Source: Agarilytica sp045430285
GTDB lineage: Bacteria; Pseudomonadota; Gammaproteobacteria; Pseudomonadales; Cellvibrionaceae
Assembly (NCBI GenBank): GCA_045430285.1
Contig: JAILXV010000003.1
Span: 600,518-664,517, forward strand
DNA length: 64,000 bases
Direction of reading: 5' to 3'
The position numbers were made by a program, and so were the translations under genes. Positions 34,004 through 43,114 of this stretch are shown here, one piece after another. How positions within the stretch are numbered: position 1 is the first letter of the stretch; each line of letters starts with the position of its first letter. The notes beneath the pieces were generated by a model that was not told the origin of the DNA, searched no databases, and was given only the letters and a program-made list of their open reading frames with translations.

Positions 34004-34342
34004 ATGAAATTAGTTACTGCCGTAATTAAGCCCTTTAAATTAGACGCCGTTCGCGAGTCACTTTCTGAGATCGGCGTACAAGGCATTACCGTTACAGAAG
34101 TAAAAGGATTCGGTCGTCAAAAAGGCCATACCGAGCTTTACCGAGGCGCGGAATATGTTGTTGATTTTCTTCCTAAAACAAAATTGGAAGTTGCTGTTGC
34201 AGATGACCAAGTAGAGTCAGTTGTAGAAGCCGTTAGTAAAGCAGCCCACAGCGGAAAAATCGGCGATGGCAAAATTTTTGTTTCTTCATTAGAGCAGGTT
34301 ATTCGTATTCGTACGGGTGAGTCTGGCGAAGAAGCCCTTTAA
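34004..34342 (+). CDS. glnK: nitrogen regulatory protein P-II (GlnK)
   Basis: A 112-residue P-II trimer subunit with the uridylylation site Tyr51 in the T-loop (ELYRGAEYVVDF) and the C-terminal B-loop GKIGDGKIF. It starts MKLVTAVIKPFKLD and has GAGG near the ATG. P-II senses 2-oxoglutarate and ATP/ADP; when de-uridylylated it blocks AmtB and, through NtrB, silences NtrC. It lies 44 bases before amtB, the classical glnK-amtB pair. Confidence 0.95.
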   Translation: MKLVTAVIKPFKLDAVRESLSEIGVQGITVTEVKGFGRQKGHTELYRGAEYVVDFLPKTKLEVAVADDQVESVVEAVSKAAHSGKIGDGKIFVSSLEQVIRIRTGESGEEAL

Positions 34343-34386
34343 TTTAGTATTTAAAACACTTAGGTAGAGTAATTCGGAGAACTGCT

Positions 34387-35646
34387 ATGCAGAACCAAAT
34401 TTTTGAATTGCAGTACGCAATGGATACATTTTATTTCCTTATCTGTGGCGCACTGGTTATGTGGATGGCGGCGGGTTTCGCCATGCTAGAGTCGGGTTTA
34501 GTTCGTGCGAAAAACACGACTGAAATCCTTACAAAAAATGTCGCGTTGTTTGCGATCGCTTGTACCATGTATTTGGTATGTGGTTATGAATTAATGTACG
34601 GCGGCGGCTTATTCCTTTCTGGAGTAGAGACGACTGGCGGTATTGATGTGGAAGGTGCTTTAGCGGCTTCTGCTGAAAATGGTTTTGATGGCGATTCCGT
34701 TTATTCTGGCGCTTCTGACTTTTTCTTCCAGGTTGTATTCGTTGCGACAGCCATGTCGATTGTTTCGGGTGCCGTTGCTGAGCGTATGAAGCTTTGGGCA
34801 TTCTTGGCATTTGCGGTTGTTATGACGGGCCTTATCTACCCAATGGAAGGTGGCTGGACGTGGGGCGGTAACTCTGTTTTCGGATTGTTCTCGCTTGATT
34901 ACAGTGATTACGCCGGTTCTGGTATCGTTCATATGGCAGGTGCTGCTGCTGCACTAGCGGGCGTTATTGTACTTGGTCCTCGTAAAGGCAAGTACGGTCC
35001 TAATGGTGAAGTCAACGCGATTCCTGGTGCGAACCTTCCTTTGGCTACTCTAGGTACCTTCATTCTTTGGATGGGCTGGTTTGGTTTCAACGGTGGTTCT
35101 ACCCTTAAGCTTGGTGGTATTGCTGTATCAAACGAAGTAGCAAATGTATTCTTGAATACGAACGCTGCAGCCTCTGGTGGTTTGATCGGTGCACTGCTTG
35201 TAGCGCGTATCTTATTCGGTAAAGCAGATTTGACCATGGCACTTAACGGTGCGCTTGCTGGTCTAGTGGCAATTACGGCTGATCCAGCATCGCCTAGCCC
35301 ACTTGCTGCGACTATCGTTGGTTTCATCGGCGGTACGATCGTTGTATTCAGCATCATCGGATTGGACAAGCTTAAGATAGATGATCCCGTCGGTGCGATT
35401 TCCGTTCACGGTGTTGTTGGTATCTTTGGTGTGCTTGCGGTAATTGTTACTGGCGGCGCTAGTGTTGCTGGCCAGCTAGTCGGGCTATTAACCATCTTTG
35501 TTTGGGTGTTTGTAACCAGCCTAATCGTTTGGTTTGCCTTGAAGGCCATCATGGGTGTTCGCGTCAGCGAAGAAGAAGAGTTCGATGGTGTAGACATTTC
35601 AGAATGTGGAATGGAAGCTTACCCAGAGTTCACTTCAGGAAAATAA
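34387..35646 (+). CDS. amtB: ammonium transporter AmtB
   Basis: A 419-residue Amt/Rh channel with about 11 membrane helices. Landmarks are FAMLESGLVRAKNTTEIL (near residue 32-49), the conserved WMGWFGFNGGSTL segment (about 222-234) and GAISVHGVVGIFGVL (near 337-351) with one of the twin pore His (the other lies near HMAGAAAAL at 181). The C-terminus ends YPEFTSGK. AmtB conducts ammonium/ammonia into the cell and is gated by GlnK. There is no cleavable signal peptide. Strong terminator at 35670. Confidence 0.95.
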   Translation: MQNQIFELQYAMDTFYFLICGALVMWMAAGFAMLESGLVRAKNTTEILTKNVALFAIACTMYLVCGYELMYGGGLFLSGVETTGGIDVEGALAASAENGFDGDSVYSGASDFFFQVVFVATAMSIVSGAVAERMKLWAFLAFAVVMTGLIYPMEGGWTWGGNSVFGLFSLDYSDYAGSGIVHMAGAAAALAGVIVLGPRKGKYGPNGEVNAIPGANLPLATLGTFILWMGWFGFNGGSTLKLGGIAVSNEVANVFLNTNAAASGGLIGALLVARILFGKADLTMALNGALAGLVAITADPASPSPLAATIVGFIGGTIVVFSIIGLDKLKIDDPVGAISVHGVVGIFGVLAVIVTGGASVAGQLVGLLTIFVWVFVTSLIVWFALKAIMGVRVSEEEEFDGVDISECGMEAYPEFTSGK

Positions 35647-35669
35647 GTTTTTCCTAAGTTTAACCAAGA

Positions 35670-35697
35670 AAAACCGAGGCCTGGCCTCGGTTTTTTT
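35670..35697 (+). terminator. Rho-independent terminator after amtB
   Basis: AAAACCGAGG and CCTCGGTTTTTTT form a stem of about 10 pairs around a CCTGG-type loop, with a T-run of seven. It follows the amtB stop by 24 bases. The remainder of 35698-35992 holds no gene; it carries the three short direct repeats described separately. Confidence 0.85.
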
Positions 35698-35769
35698 ATG
35701 TCGGTTTTTCGTGCACGCTACTGAACGGCTTATCGTACATCAATATTTGGGCGAGCTACTTTGTGTTTC

Positions 35770-35985
35770 TCGTATTTAGGGTGTAAATTACGGCCTATTG
35801 ATGTGTTGAAGCCCCGTTTTGCTTGTTTTTTAGCCTGCAAATAACGTAAAAATTTGCTTTAGCGCTCCATAATACGTACTTTTCTTGTTCGATGACCTCG
35901 AATTTAGGGTGAGAAAGGTACAGATAATAAGAGTGAAAAACTGTCTGGACAGAAGCGTGATTTGAGCTCTGTCGTATTTAAGGTG
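35770..35985 (+). repeat. three 14-bp direct repeats before the second P-II gene
   Basis: TCGTATTTAGGGTG (35770-35783), TCGAATTTAGGGTG (35898-35911) and TCGTATTTAAGGTG (35972-35985) differ by one or two bases. The last includes the ribosome site (AAGGTG) of the P-II gene at 35993. They could be operator sites for one regulator, or remnants of a duplicated leader. Function unknown. Confidence 0.45.
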
Positions 35986-35992
35986 CAAAAAT

Positions 35993-36331
35993 ATGAAATT
36001 GATTACCGCGATTGTTAAACCATTCAAACTAGATGACGTACGCAGTGCGCTATCCGAGATAGGCGTACAGGGCATGACCGTCACTGAAGTGAAAGGTTTT
36101 GGTCGTCAAAAGGGCCATACCGAGTTATATCGTGGCGCTGAATATGTGGTAGATTTTTTACCGAAAGTGAAGCTTGAATTAGTGCTTGATGACGATGTGG
36201 TGGATTCAGCGGTGGAAGCGATTACGAAGGCGGCGCAAACAGGTAAAATTGGCGATGGCAAAATATTCATTACGCCTTGTGATGAAGTGATTCGAATTCG
36301 TACGGGCGAAACAGGTTCCGACGCGGTTTAA
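35993..36331 (+). CDS. second nitrogen regulatory protein P-II
   Basis: A 112-residue P-II paralogue, very close to the glnK product, with Tyr51 in RGAEYVVDF and GKIGDGKIF. It differs in the T-loop neighbourhood and the middle (KLELVLDDDVVDSAVEAI). Two P-II genes in one region suggest duplication of glnK and possibly different partners (for example NtrB against AmtB); which is GlnB-like cannot be told from the sequence. It has its own upstream region with three direct repeats and AAGGTG 7 bases before the ATG. Confidence 0.9.
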   Translation: MKLITAIVKPFKLDDVRSALSEIGVQGMTVTEVKGFGRQKGHTELYRGAEYVVDFLPKVKLELVLDDDVVDSAVEAITKAAQTGKIGDGKIFITPCDEVIRIRTGETGSDAV

Positions 36332-36344
36332 TTCAGTTTGTAGA

Positions 36345-36391
36345 TTAACGCGTTAATAGAGGTGCCTTGTGGCTCGCTTTTAACGCGTTAA
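36345..36391. repeat. pair of perfect TTAACGCGTTAA palindromes
   Basis: TTAACGCGTTAA occurs at 36345-36356 and 36380-36391, separated by 23 bases, just after the second P-II gene. Each is a perfect 12-base palindrome and the two together could form a long hairpin. They may be a bidirectional terminator or paired operator sites for sutA. Confidence 0.5.
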
Positions 36392-36555
36392 ATTTCATAC
36401 CTTGCTGGCTAATATCTAAGCTGAAAAAATTTTTATAACGAAATAAACTAAAAAATCCTAGCAAAAACCTCCTCTGTTTCGTGACGAGTAATTCACTCTG
36501 AGCTATAACTTTATCGAAAAATCATCTTATCTGTAACGATTTGTGAGGTTAAGTC

Positions 36556-36822
36556 ATGAGTGATGATGAGCAAACGATAGAGAGCTCCACCGAAAACTCT
36601 GTTGATGGCCAAGGTCTTGTGGTTGACGCGGGCGCTAGTGATTTTATAGATATGCGAGATATTGGTTCTGCGGCATCTGCAAAAGAAGCCGAGCGCGCAC
36701 GAATACAGGCAGAAATAGCCGCCTTTCTAAATAAGGGGGGGCAAATTACATGTGTGGATACAGATGCAATGTCTGACCCACCTAAGGCACCAGCATCCAA
36801 TTATGGTGGCCAACCTATTTAG
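36556..36822 (+). CDS. sutA: SutA-type RNA polymerase-binding regulator
   Basis: An 88-residue, highly acidic, mostly disordered protein. Its C-terminal half carries the SutA pattern: AKEAERARIQAEIAAFLNKGG (helix), then DAMSDPPKAPASNYGGQPI, matching the DPPKKPDSKYG-x-RPI end of Pseudomonas SutA. SutA binds the beta subunit of RNA polymerase and raises transcription, notably of rRNA genes, in slow-growing cells. The GAGG site 8 bases before the ATG fixes the start. A clear hairpin terminator follows. Confidence 0.85.
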   Translation: MSDDEQTIESSTENSVDGQGLVVDAGASDFIDMRDIGSAASAKEAERARIQAEIAAFLNKGGQITCVDTDAMSDPPKAPASNYGGQPI

Positions 36823-36829
36823 CGACGGG

Positions 36830-36865
36830 TTTCATGAAGGTGGTTTACCTTCATGAAAAGTTTTT
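36830..36865 (+). terminator. hairpin terminator after sutA
   Basis: TTTCATGAAGGT (36830-36841) is followed by ACCTTCATGAAA (36847-36858), a 12-pair stem with a 5-base loop, then AGTTTTT. It follows the sutA stop by 7 bases and lies between convergent sutA and DUF484, so it may serve both. Confidence 0.8.
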
Positions 36866-36892
36866 AAGCAGGGTTTATAAAAATCTGGGCGT

Positions 36893-37576
36893 TTATAAAA
36901 ACTTAGGCAATAAGCGATTTAATACTTCGCCAATGTAGGCGAGAAATATTGTGCCCATGCTGGATTGGTAATAGGTTGGGTCTTGGTTGCCCACGGCGAG
37001 TACGCCGAGTAAATTACCGTGGCTGAGAACTGTTAGCGCAGAAGAGCCAACGTTCGCAGAATCTTCATCAAATAAAAATTCAATTTCTTTCACGTCGATG
37101 CCACCGCTAACGGCTTTAATGGCTTTCATATGTTTGCCAATGGCTGTTTTTGCCGTGTTGATCGATTCAATTCGTGCGGGGCCAGCGTTTACACCGTTTG
37201 TGCCGAATAATATGAGCCGCGTGTAATGAATACCAAAGTCTTTATCGAAGCTATGATAAAGCGCGTCAACCAAACTGGATAGATCATTGCATTGAAGTAA
37301 GGCTAAAACTAAACGTTTGGTTTTATCAAAAATCAGGTCATTTTCACGAGCATTTTCGAGTAAATGATTTAATCGGTGGCGCATATCCATATTACGATCG
37401 CGCAACACGGATACTTGTTTTTCAACTAATGACACTGCAGAACCACTGTTGTGAGGCAGTTCGATTTCGGCAAGTAGTTCGGGATGTTGAGAGAAAAAAT
37501 CCTGATGCTCACGAAGATAGGCGGCGACTTGTTCATCAGAAATCGCGGCGTTATTTTTGGAAAACGAATCTGTCAT
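36893..37576 (-). CDS. DUF484 family protein
   Basis: A 227-residue cytosolic protein. The N-terminal part (SDEQVAAYLREHQDFFSQHPELLAEIELPH) is diagnostic of DUF484; the remainder looks like a GAF-type domain (HYTRLILFGTNG, LTVLSHGNLLGVLAVGNQDP). Usually DUF484 lies between dapF and xerC; here the dapF side is kept (4-base overlap of dapF stop and DUF484 start) but xerC is absent downstream. Role unknown. Confidence 0.85.
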   Translation of the reverse strand: MTDSFSKNNAAISDEQVAAYLREHQDFFSQHPELLAEIELPHNSGSAVSLVEKQVSVLRDRNMDMRHRLNHLLENARENDLIFDKTKRLVLALLQCNDLSSLVDALYHSFDKDFGIHYTRLILFGTNGVNAGPARIESINTAKTAIGKHMKAIKAVSGGIDVKEIEFLFDEDSANVGSSALTVLSHGNLLGVLAVGNQDPTYYQSSMGTIFLAYIGEVLNRLLPKFL

Positions 37577-38406
37577 AGTTTTATATGGCCTTGAAAAACC
37601 GTTGTCGCAGGTCCTGTCATCATAACAGGCTTACCTTCTCCCGCCCATGTGAGCGTCAAGGTGCCGCCAGGCAAGTGTATGTCTACCTGCTCATCTAACT
37701 CGCCACGTAATCGCCCTGCAACCATTGCTGCACACGCGCCCGTTCCACAGGCAAGTGTTTCGCCGACACCGCGCTCATACACACGTAAATTCGCTTCTTG
37801 GCGAGAGAGAATTTGCATAAAGCCGGCATTAACCCGCTTCGGAAAACGCTCGTGGCTTTCTACGAGCGGGCCGATAATTTCTAAGGGGACATCTAAGGTG
37901 TCGTCGACAAGGGTTACCGCGTGAGGGTTGCCCATAGAAACGGCGGAGATATCCAGGGCTTGGTTATCGACCTGGATGGCATAACTGACGTTTTGGACCT
38001 CAGCCTTAAACGGGATTTGGTCTGGTGTAAGCACGGGAATACCCATATTTACGGTGACACTATCATTGTTGTTCACGTGCAGGGTGAGTGGCCCGTTCGC
38101 GGTTTCGACGTGGATATGCGCTTTGTTGGTGAGGCCGCGTTGACGCACGAATAGAGCAAAACAGCGTGCGCCATTGCCGCAGTTTTCGACTTCACCGCCA
38201 TCTTGATTAAATATACGGTAGCGGAAATCGGCGTCTTTTGTACGTGGTGGTTCCACAATCAATACTTGATCGCAGCCGACCCCAAAATTGCGGTCGGCGA
38301 GTTTGCGAATTTTTTCAGCAGAGAGGTGCGGAAGTTTTTGCGAAATGCCATCGAGCATAACGAAATCGTTTCCGGCGCCGTGCATTTTGGTGAAGCGCAA
38401 TCGCAC
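37573..38406 (-). CDS. dapF: diaminopimelate epimerase
   Basis: A 277-residue enzyme turning LL-diaminopimelate into the meso form for lysine and peptidoglycan. Both catalytic cysteines are in place: DGGEVENCGNGARCFA (about residue 70-85) and GETLACGTGACAAMV (about 215-229). Starts MRLRFTKMHGAGNDFVM, the usual start. It follows lysA by 3 bases and overlaps DUF484, so lptM-lysA-dapF-DUF484 form one operon. Confidence 0.95.
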   Translation of the reverse strand: MRLRFTKMHGAGNDFVMLDGISQKLPHLSAEKIRKLADRNFGVGCDQVLIVEPPRTKDADFRYRIFNQDGGEVENCGNGARCFALFVRQRGLTNKAHIHVETANGPLTLHVNNNDSVTVNMGIPVLTPDQIPFKAEVQNVSYAIQVDNQALDISAVSMGNPHAVTLVDDTLDVPLEIIGPLVESHERFPKRVNAGFMQILSRQEANLRVYERGVGETLACGTGACAAMVAGRLRGELDEQVDIHLPGGTLTLTWAGEGKPVMMTGPATTVFQGHIKL

Positions 38407-38409
38407 GAA

Positions 38410-39660
38410 TCAGTTGCTCCCTTCGGTCGGAAGCAATTTTTCACCGCGAATCAAATCTTCAAAGGTTTCACGCTCGCGAACTAGGTGAAAAGTATCGCCA
38501 TCTATAAGGACTTCAGCCGCGCGACAGCGTGTGTTGTAATTTGAAGACATGGTAAAACCGTAGGCACCACTCGACATCAGTGCGAGCCGATCACCTGCGG
38601 ATAGGGTAAGTTCTCGGTCTTTGCCAAAGAAATCACCCGTCTCGCACACAGGGCCAACCACATCCCAGACCTTGGTTTCGACGTCGTTTGCAGCTGGGCA
38701 AAGCGGTAATATTTGCTGCCACGCCTGATAGAGTGAGGGGCGAATATTGTCGTTCATGGCCGCGTCGACGATGGCGAAGTTCTTGTGTTCTCCTGGCTTT
38801 AGGTACAGCACTTCGGTGATCATTGCTCCAGCGTTTGCCACGATAGAGCGACCAGGTTCGAACATCAGCGGAATTTTGCGATCGCCGAGACGGCTTTTAA
38901 TTTGACCAATATAGTCTGCGACCGCTGGCGGCGTTTCATCGTGATAGACGACACCGAGGCCACCGCCGAGATCTAAATGATGAATCTCTATGCCTTTTTC
39001 ATTGAGCTCATCGATTAACAGCAGCAGTCGATCGAGAGCATCTAAAAACGGCGCAGTTTCGGTGAGCTGTGAGCCAATATGGCAGTCTACGCCGACGATA
39101 TTAATGCCTGGCAGGCTGCTGGCGATTTGGTAAATACTGGGCGCTTGCTCAATCGCGACGCCGAACTTGTTCTCTTTTAGCCCAGTTGAAATATAGGGGT
39201 GTGTTTTCGCATCCACGTCTGGGTTCACGCGCAAAGAGATGTTGGCGGTTTTACCCATTTGGTCGGCGATACGAGACAGTGCGTAGAGCTCGGCTTCTGA
39301 TTCAATATTGAAGCATGCGATGCCCAGTGTAAGGGCGTCTTCCATCTCGGCGGGCGTTTTTCCAACACCGGAAAATATAATGTGATCGGCTTGCCCGCCA
39401 GCACGAATTACCCGCGCCATTTCCCCTGCCGAAACGATATCAAAATGCGCCCCTAACGAGGCCAAGACTTGGAGTATGGCTAAGTTTGAGTTGGCTTTAA
39501 CGGCATAGCAGACTTTGCCTGGGTGGTCGCCAAGGGCATCGGTATACGCATGATAGGCGTCGACGATTGCGGCTTTACTATAGACGTAACAGGGGGTGCC
39601 GTGCGCATCGGCGACGGATTCCAGGGAGACTTGCTCGAATGTTAGGGGCGTTGCGGACAT
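38410..39660 (-). CDS. lysA: diaminopimelate decarboxylase
   Basis: A 416-residue PLP enzyme of fold type III that makes L-lysine from meso-diaminopimelate. The PLP lysine is in VCYAVKANSNLAIL (near residue 54), HIGSQLTE near 195, the glycine-rich HHLDLGGGLGV near 235, EPGRSIV near 275 and the active-site Cys in GPVCETGDFF near 345. Length is standard. Lies 9 bases downstream of lptM in the same operon. Confidence 0.95.
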   Translation of the reverse strand: MSATPLTFEQVSLESVADAHGTPCYVYSKAAIVDAYHAYTDALGDHPGKVCYAVKANSNLAILQVLASLGAHFDIVSAGEMARVIRAGGQADHIIFSGVGKTPAEMEDALTLGIACFNIESEAELYALSRIADQMGKTANISLRVNPDVDAKTHPYISTGLKENKFGVAIEQAPSIYQIASSLPGINIVGVDCHIGSQLTETAPFLDALDRLLLLIDELNEKGIEIHHLDLGGGLGVVYHDETPPAVADYIGQIKSRLGDRKIPLMFEPGRSIVANAGAMITEVLYLKPGEHKNFAIVDAAMNDNIRPSLYQAWQQILPLCPAANDVETKVWDVVGPVCETGDFFGKDRELTLSAGDRLALMSSGAYGFTMSSNYNTRCRAAEVLIDGDTFHLVRERETFEDLIRGEKLLPTEGSN

Positions 39661-39669
39661 TGTATTCCT

Positions 39670-39849
39670 TCAATTTACTTCTGTTTCACTTGCTTCGTTT
39701 ACGGGTTCGGCGCCAGGGTTTGTGGTTGTTTTGTCAGCCGAGGGCGCCTCGGTAGCGGTGCTGGGGAGGCGTAATTCCCCTGTTTGGCCGCAGGCGGTAA
39801 GTGTTAGCGATACGCTGATTAATACAGCAGCTATACATCGACAATTCAT
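39670..39849 (-). CDS. lptM: LptM small lipoprotein
   Basis: A 59-residue lipoprotein. The signal MNCRCIAAVLISVSLTLTAC ends with the lipobox LTAC, and the mature start CGQTGELRLP matches the LptM/YifL pattern CGQ-G-L-LP that helps the LptD translocon to mature. The rest is a disordered TEAP-rich tail. The ATG at 39849 is preferred over 39891 because it begins the signal peptide. Its position before lysA-dapF is conserved in Pseudomonas. Confidence 0.9.
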   Translation of the reverse strand: MNCRCIAAVLISVSLTLTACGQTGELRLPSTATEAPSADKTTTNPGAEPVNEASETEVN

Positions 39850-39964
39850 ATTTGGTACACGCCCAAAATCCAAAAGGAGGGAGTATAGCATTCGGCGGCG
39901 TTTGCGTAAGGCTTCCCCGTCATTGGGTGTTGCGGTGGAGTTTTTCTTGAAGGCAGGAGGGTGG

Positions 39965-42835
39965 TTAAGTGTCTAACAAAATGCCAATGGCTTGGTTTAG
40001 TTTTGATTCCAAACGGTTTTTTATACGCAAATAATGCACGGTTTGGAGTTGGCCATTTTGCGAAATAATGTCAGTGACCTGGCTGAGATCTAGGTCGGTA
40101 ATGTAAACGGGATAATGCGCTGATCCGGTGCGTCGGGCCAAAATATATTGGCTTACGACGATTTCCAATTGTTGCCCGAAGTTATGGCTAGAGAATTCCT
40201 GGTCATCGCAATAAAAGTTATAGCTTAGCTCGCGGTTCGCGCCGATATGCGCACTGGCTTTGACTTCAAATTTGGCGGGGTCGATGCTATCGGGCACAAC
40301 CTTTCTCGCCTGTGTAATGAAATTACCTTGACCGTTCTTGAGTATTTCTTGCACGTGTATTGGAAACACCCCAAAGTCACCATTGAGGTCACTATTAACC
40401 TGGGCTTGGCGGTATAAAACCGCGCGTAAGAAAAGGTGCAGGGGCTTGAGGGGGTTGTACTTCCGTCGCCCTCTGAAAACGCTATGGAGAACCGAGCCGC
40501 GTTCATCAACGAGGTACATTTCTATGCCGATATCGAAACGTCGGTAAAAAATGTTGATGGCGGCAGGCCGCGCACTGTCGCAAATAATACGAAGCGGGTG
40601 TCCTCGCAAGACATGGCTGTCCAGTACAATGGCACTGTAGTGACGTTGTTCTTGCTCCAAGTGATCAATTAGTAAGGATTCGGTGTGGAAGGTCGCAATT
40701 TGCGGCATCATACTTTTGAATTGCAAGCAGTGGTAAGCGTCGCCCATCTGAAAAATAAAGCGTTTGTATTTCGCGCCTTTTCCAGAAAAAAAACAACGAA
40801 CGATTTCATCTAACCATCGCTCCACGCGGCTCGTAATGGTGTTGGCGTGGGCATTACCAATACAGGCGACTTTCATCTTCGGTGGGCGTTGATGTGTATC
40901 GGGCAGTGTGAGTTGCAAGTAATCTTGAATGGCTTCCAGCAAGGCATTGTCATTTTCAAAACGACGAACACTGACTTCGTTCCAGCTGTTTTTGATGATG
41001 ATATCCACCGAAGTGACGAGGTTCTCTTCAAAGCCGCCGTAGCATAAGGCATCGGATTTATCGCTCATGCGCTGGTAGCCCTGTTGATACAGGTCATTTG
41101 CTTGGGATTTTCCGGCATTTAATAAAAACAGCACGCTTTCGGGTGTCGCGGAGCGTTGAAAGTTCTTTTGTGGAATAGGCCCGAAGGGTAATGGCAGCCA
41201 TTCTTGAAACGTGGTGAGCAAGCGCCGTAATTCTAGGCTGCTGAGCACGGATTCATCATCGAGCTCGGCTTGGGTTTCGCGATTAATTACCCCGTTAAGA
41301 TGGCTCCAAAGGATGAGCTCAATAGGGTTTGTGGAGGATTTTACTGGTGAGCCACCATCGGATATCGCTTCACCGGCTTCGTGCGAAAAAGCGGTCCAAA
41401 TGGGTTCGCGTTTATTTTCTGGATTCACGCGGGATATGTGCAGAACACTTTCCGATATATCGTCGGAAATGCCAGGATTTACCATGTCAACTTTACCTGG
41501 CCTACGTTCGAATGCTGCTTGAAGTTTGCGCCCTAAAATCATCAATTCAGATGAGGAAATCACACGTTCATTTTTACTCGTCGAATTGGCAAACTCTAGC
41601 AGAAAGCGGTAGCTGTGATTCAGTTCGCTGACGATCACATTGTGCTCATCACTTACATCGGCGGCCTTCCAATTACTGCGACTGTCTAAAAACTGGATAT
41701 GAGCGCTATCCCACTCCCAAGATTGAGTCATTTTTTCTAATAGCAGGCGTTGCCACGATTTGGCACTACGAGAGGGGGGGCGAGAAAGCGGTTTATTGAC
41801 CTTAAAATAAAAACAGCGGCGAGCGAGCTCGAGCCGTTTGAATTGTTTTCTTTCCGTCAGGTATTGTTCGATATGCCGATAAATCATCACATAACTATCG
41901 AGTGCGTTGATATCTGTTTCGCCGGCGTAAATAGCGCCTTTAAAGGTCAGCGATAGCGGTTCGATATTGGGGTAATCCGAGACATAGGCTTCTAAAAGCA
42001 GAAGCTTAAGTACGGATTTATAGGGTGATTCAATGGCCTTGTAGAGCTGCCAGACGCCGGCTCCTAAAAACTCGCCTGCAGGTATTTCAGCGATGCCACC
42101 GAAATCGATGGAGGAGTCGTTGGGTATAAAGCGTTTGTATAAAAGGGTGTTTGTGTACTCACGGAAGACTGGTTCTTCATGCTTGGGTACGTACCACCAT
42201 ATGGGCGTTCTGCCGGCAACAAAAATGGCACTACGATAAAATTCATCCAAAAGTAGAAGCTGCTGGGCACTGCCGCTGGATTCGGTGTTGAGCGCGGAAA
42301 ACTTCTCTTCTTTAAATGCTTCGTGATCCATCAAGAAAAAGTGCGCTTCTAGGCGTAAGCCCGTGGCCCACGCAGTGATTTTTTCACATTTGGTTTCTAG
42401 TTCCGCCAAGCGCTTCTTATCGATACCAGGTCTGTGGCATATCCATATATCCAGATCGCTACGCTCACTTTGAGCGATGGTGCCGACGCTGCCCATAATA
42501 TAGATGCCGAATATTTCGTCTTCAGCGCTGGGGTCGAAGGTGAGCGTGAAGCTTTTGGCCACCATTTTACCAACCAATACATCCCGCTTTGAGGGTTTGT
42601 AATGGGAGACGCGTGAGGGTGTTTGCCGAGACACAAACCCTGGCATCATTGGGTGATTGGAGTGAAAAAGCAGCGGAAGAACGTCCATAAACAGCTGCTG
42701 ACGGTCGCCTAAAGCGCCGCGCATACGTTCGAGTCGATCGTCATTAACCGCCAGAAAGCGTTTGTTTAGTAACGCAATATTTTGGCGATCGAGACCATCC
42801 TCAATGACCTTGGGTGATAAAAGTGGCTTGTTCAC
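39965..42835 (-). CDS. cyaA: class I adenylate cyclase
   Basis: A 956-residue cytosolic adenylate cyclase of the enterobacterial class. The N-terminal catalytic part has the nucleotidyltransferase-like motif GSVGTIAQSERSDLDIWICH (about residue 112-131, with the G-S and D-x-D pattern). The C-terminal half is the regulatory domain. It is about 100 residues longer than the E. coli enzyme (848). It makes cAMP for CRP-type regulation. Divergent neighbours are absent; lptM lies 115 bases further on the same strand. The 279-base region upstream (42836-43114) holds its promoter and no gene that I can see. Confidence 0.9.
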   Translation of the reverse strand: MNKPLLSPKVIEDGLDRQNIALLNKRFLAVNDDRLERMRGALGDRQQLFMDVLPLLFHSNHPMMPGFVSRQTPSRVSHYKPSKRDVLVGKMVAKSFTLTFDPSAEDEIFGIYIMGSVGTIAQSERSDLDIWICHRPGIDKKRLAELETKCEKITAWATGLRLEAHFFLMDHEAFKEEKFSALNTESSGSAQQLLLLDEFYRSAIFVAGRTPIWWYVPKHEEPVFREYTNTLLYKRFIPNDSSIDFGGIAEIPAGEFLGAGVWQLYKAIESPYKSVLKLLLLEAYVSDYPNIEPLSLTFKGAIYAGETDINALDSYVMIYRHIEQYLTERKQFKRLELARRCFYFKVNKPLSRPPSRSAKSWQRLLLEKMTQSWEWDSAHIQFLDSRSNWKAADVSDEHNVIVSELNHSYRFLLEFANSTSKNERVISSSELMILGRKLQAAFERRPGKVDMVNPGISDDISESVLHISRVNPENKREPIWTAFSHEAGEAISDGGSPVKSSTNPIELILWSHLNGVINRETQAELDDESVLSSLELRRLLTTFQEWLPLPFGPIPQKNFQRSATPESVLFLLNAGKSQANDLYQQGYQRMSDKSDALCYGGFEENLVTSVDIIIKNSWNEVSVRRFENDNALLEAIQDYLQLTLPDTHQRPPKMKVACIGNAHANTITSRVERWLDEIVRCFFSGKGAKYKRFIFQMGDAYHCLQFKSMMPQIATFHTESLLIDHLEQEQRHYSAIVLDSHVLRGHPLRIICDSARPAAINIFYRRFDIGIEMYLVDERGSVLHSVFRGRRKYNPLKPLHLFLRAVLYRQAQVNSDLNGDFGVFPIHVQEILKNGQGNFITQARKVVPDSIDPAKFEVKASAHIGANRELSYNFYCDDQEFSSHNFGQQLEIVVSQYILARRTGSAHYPVYITDLDLSQVTDIISQNGQLQTVHYLRIKNRLESKLNQAIGILLDT

Positions 42836-43114
42836 TTTTCAGTATATCGGCGATATCTCGATTTGGTTTATGCCCTTCCGTGGGTAGGCTATGCGAACAT
42901 TTGTGATGCCCGTCGCGTTTTTTTTGATAGCTCTGTCACTGTTTTAAGTTTAGCAGCACAAAAAGTAATATGTAGGGGGCCCGCTTAGAACATTTATTCT
43001 GCGTTTGGTGGTTCAATATAAAGTCTAACTATGTGAAGCCGCGTGAAAAAATGGTGGATAGGGTGAAGGGGAGGCTAGCGTACCTGCGACGATGGTTGGT
43101 AGCGTCGCAGGTCA

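Noticed and set aside
36549..36800. Minus-strand ORF over sutA
   Set aside because: The plus strand has the SutA C-terminal signature, a good ribosome site and a terminator.
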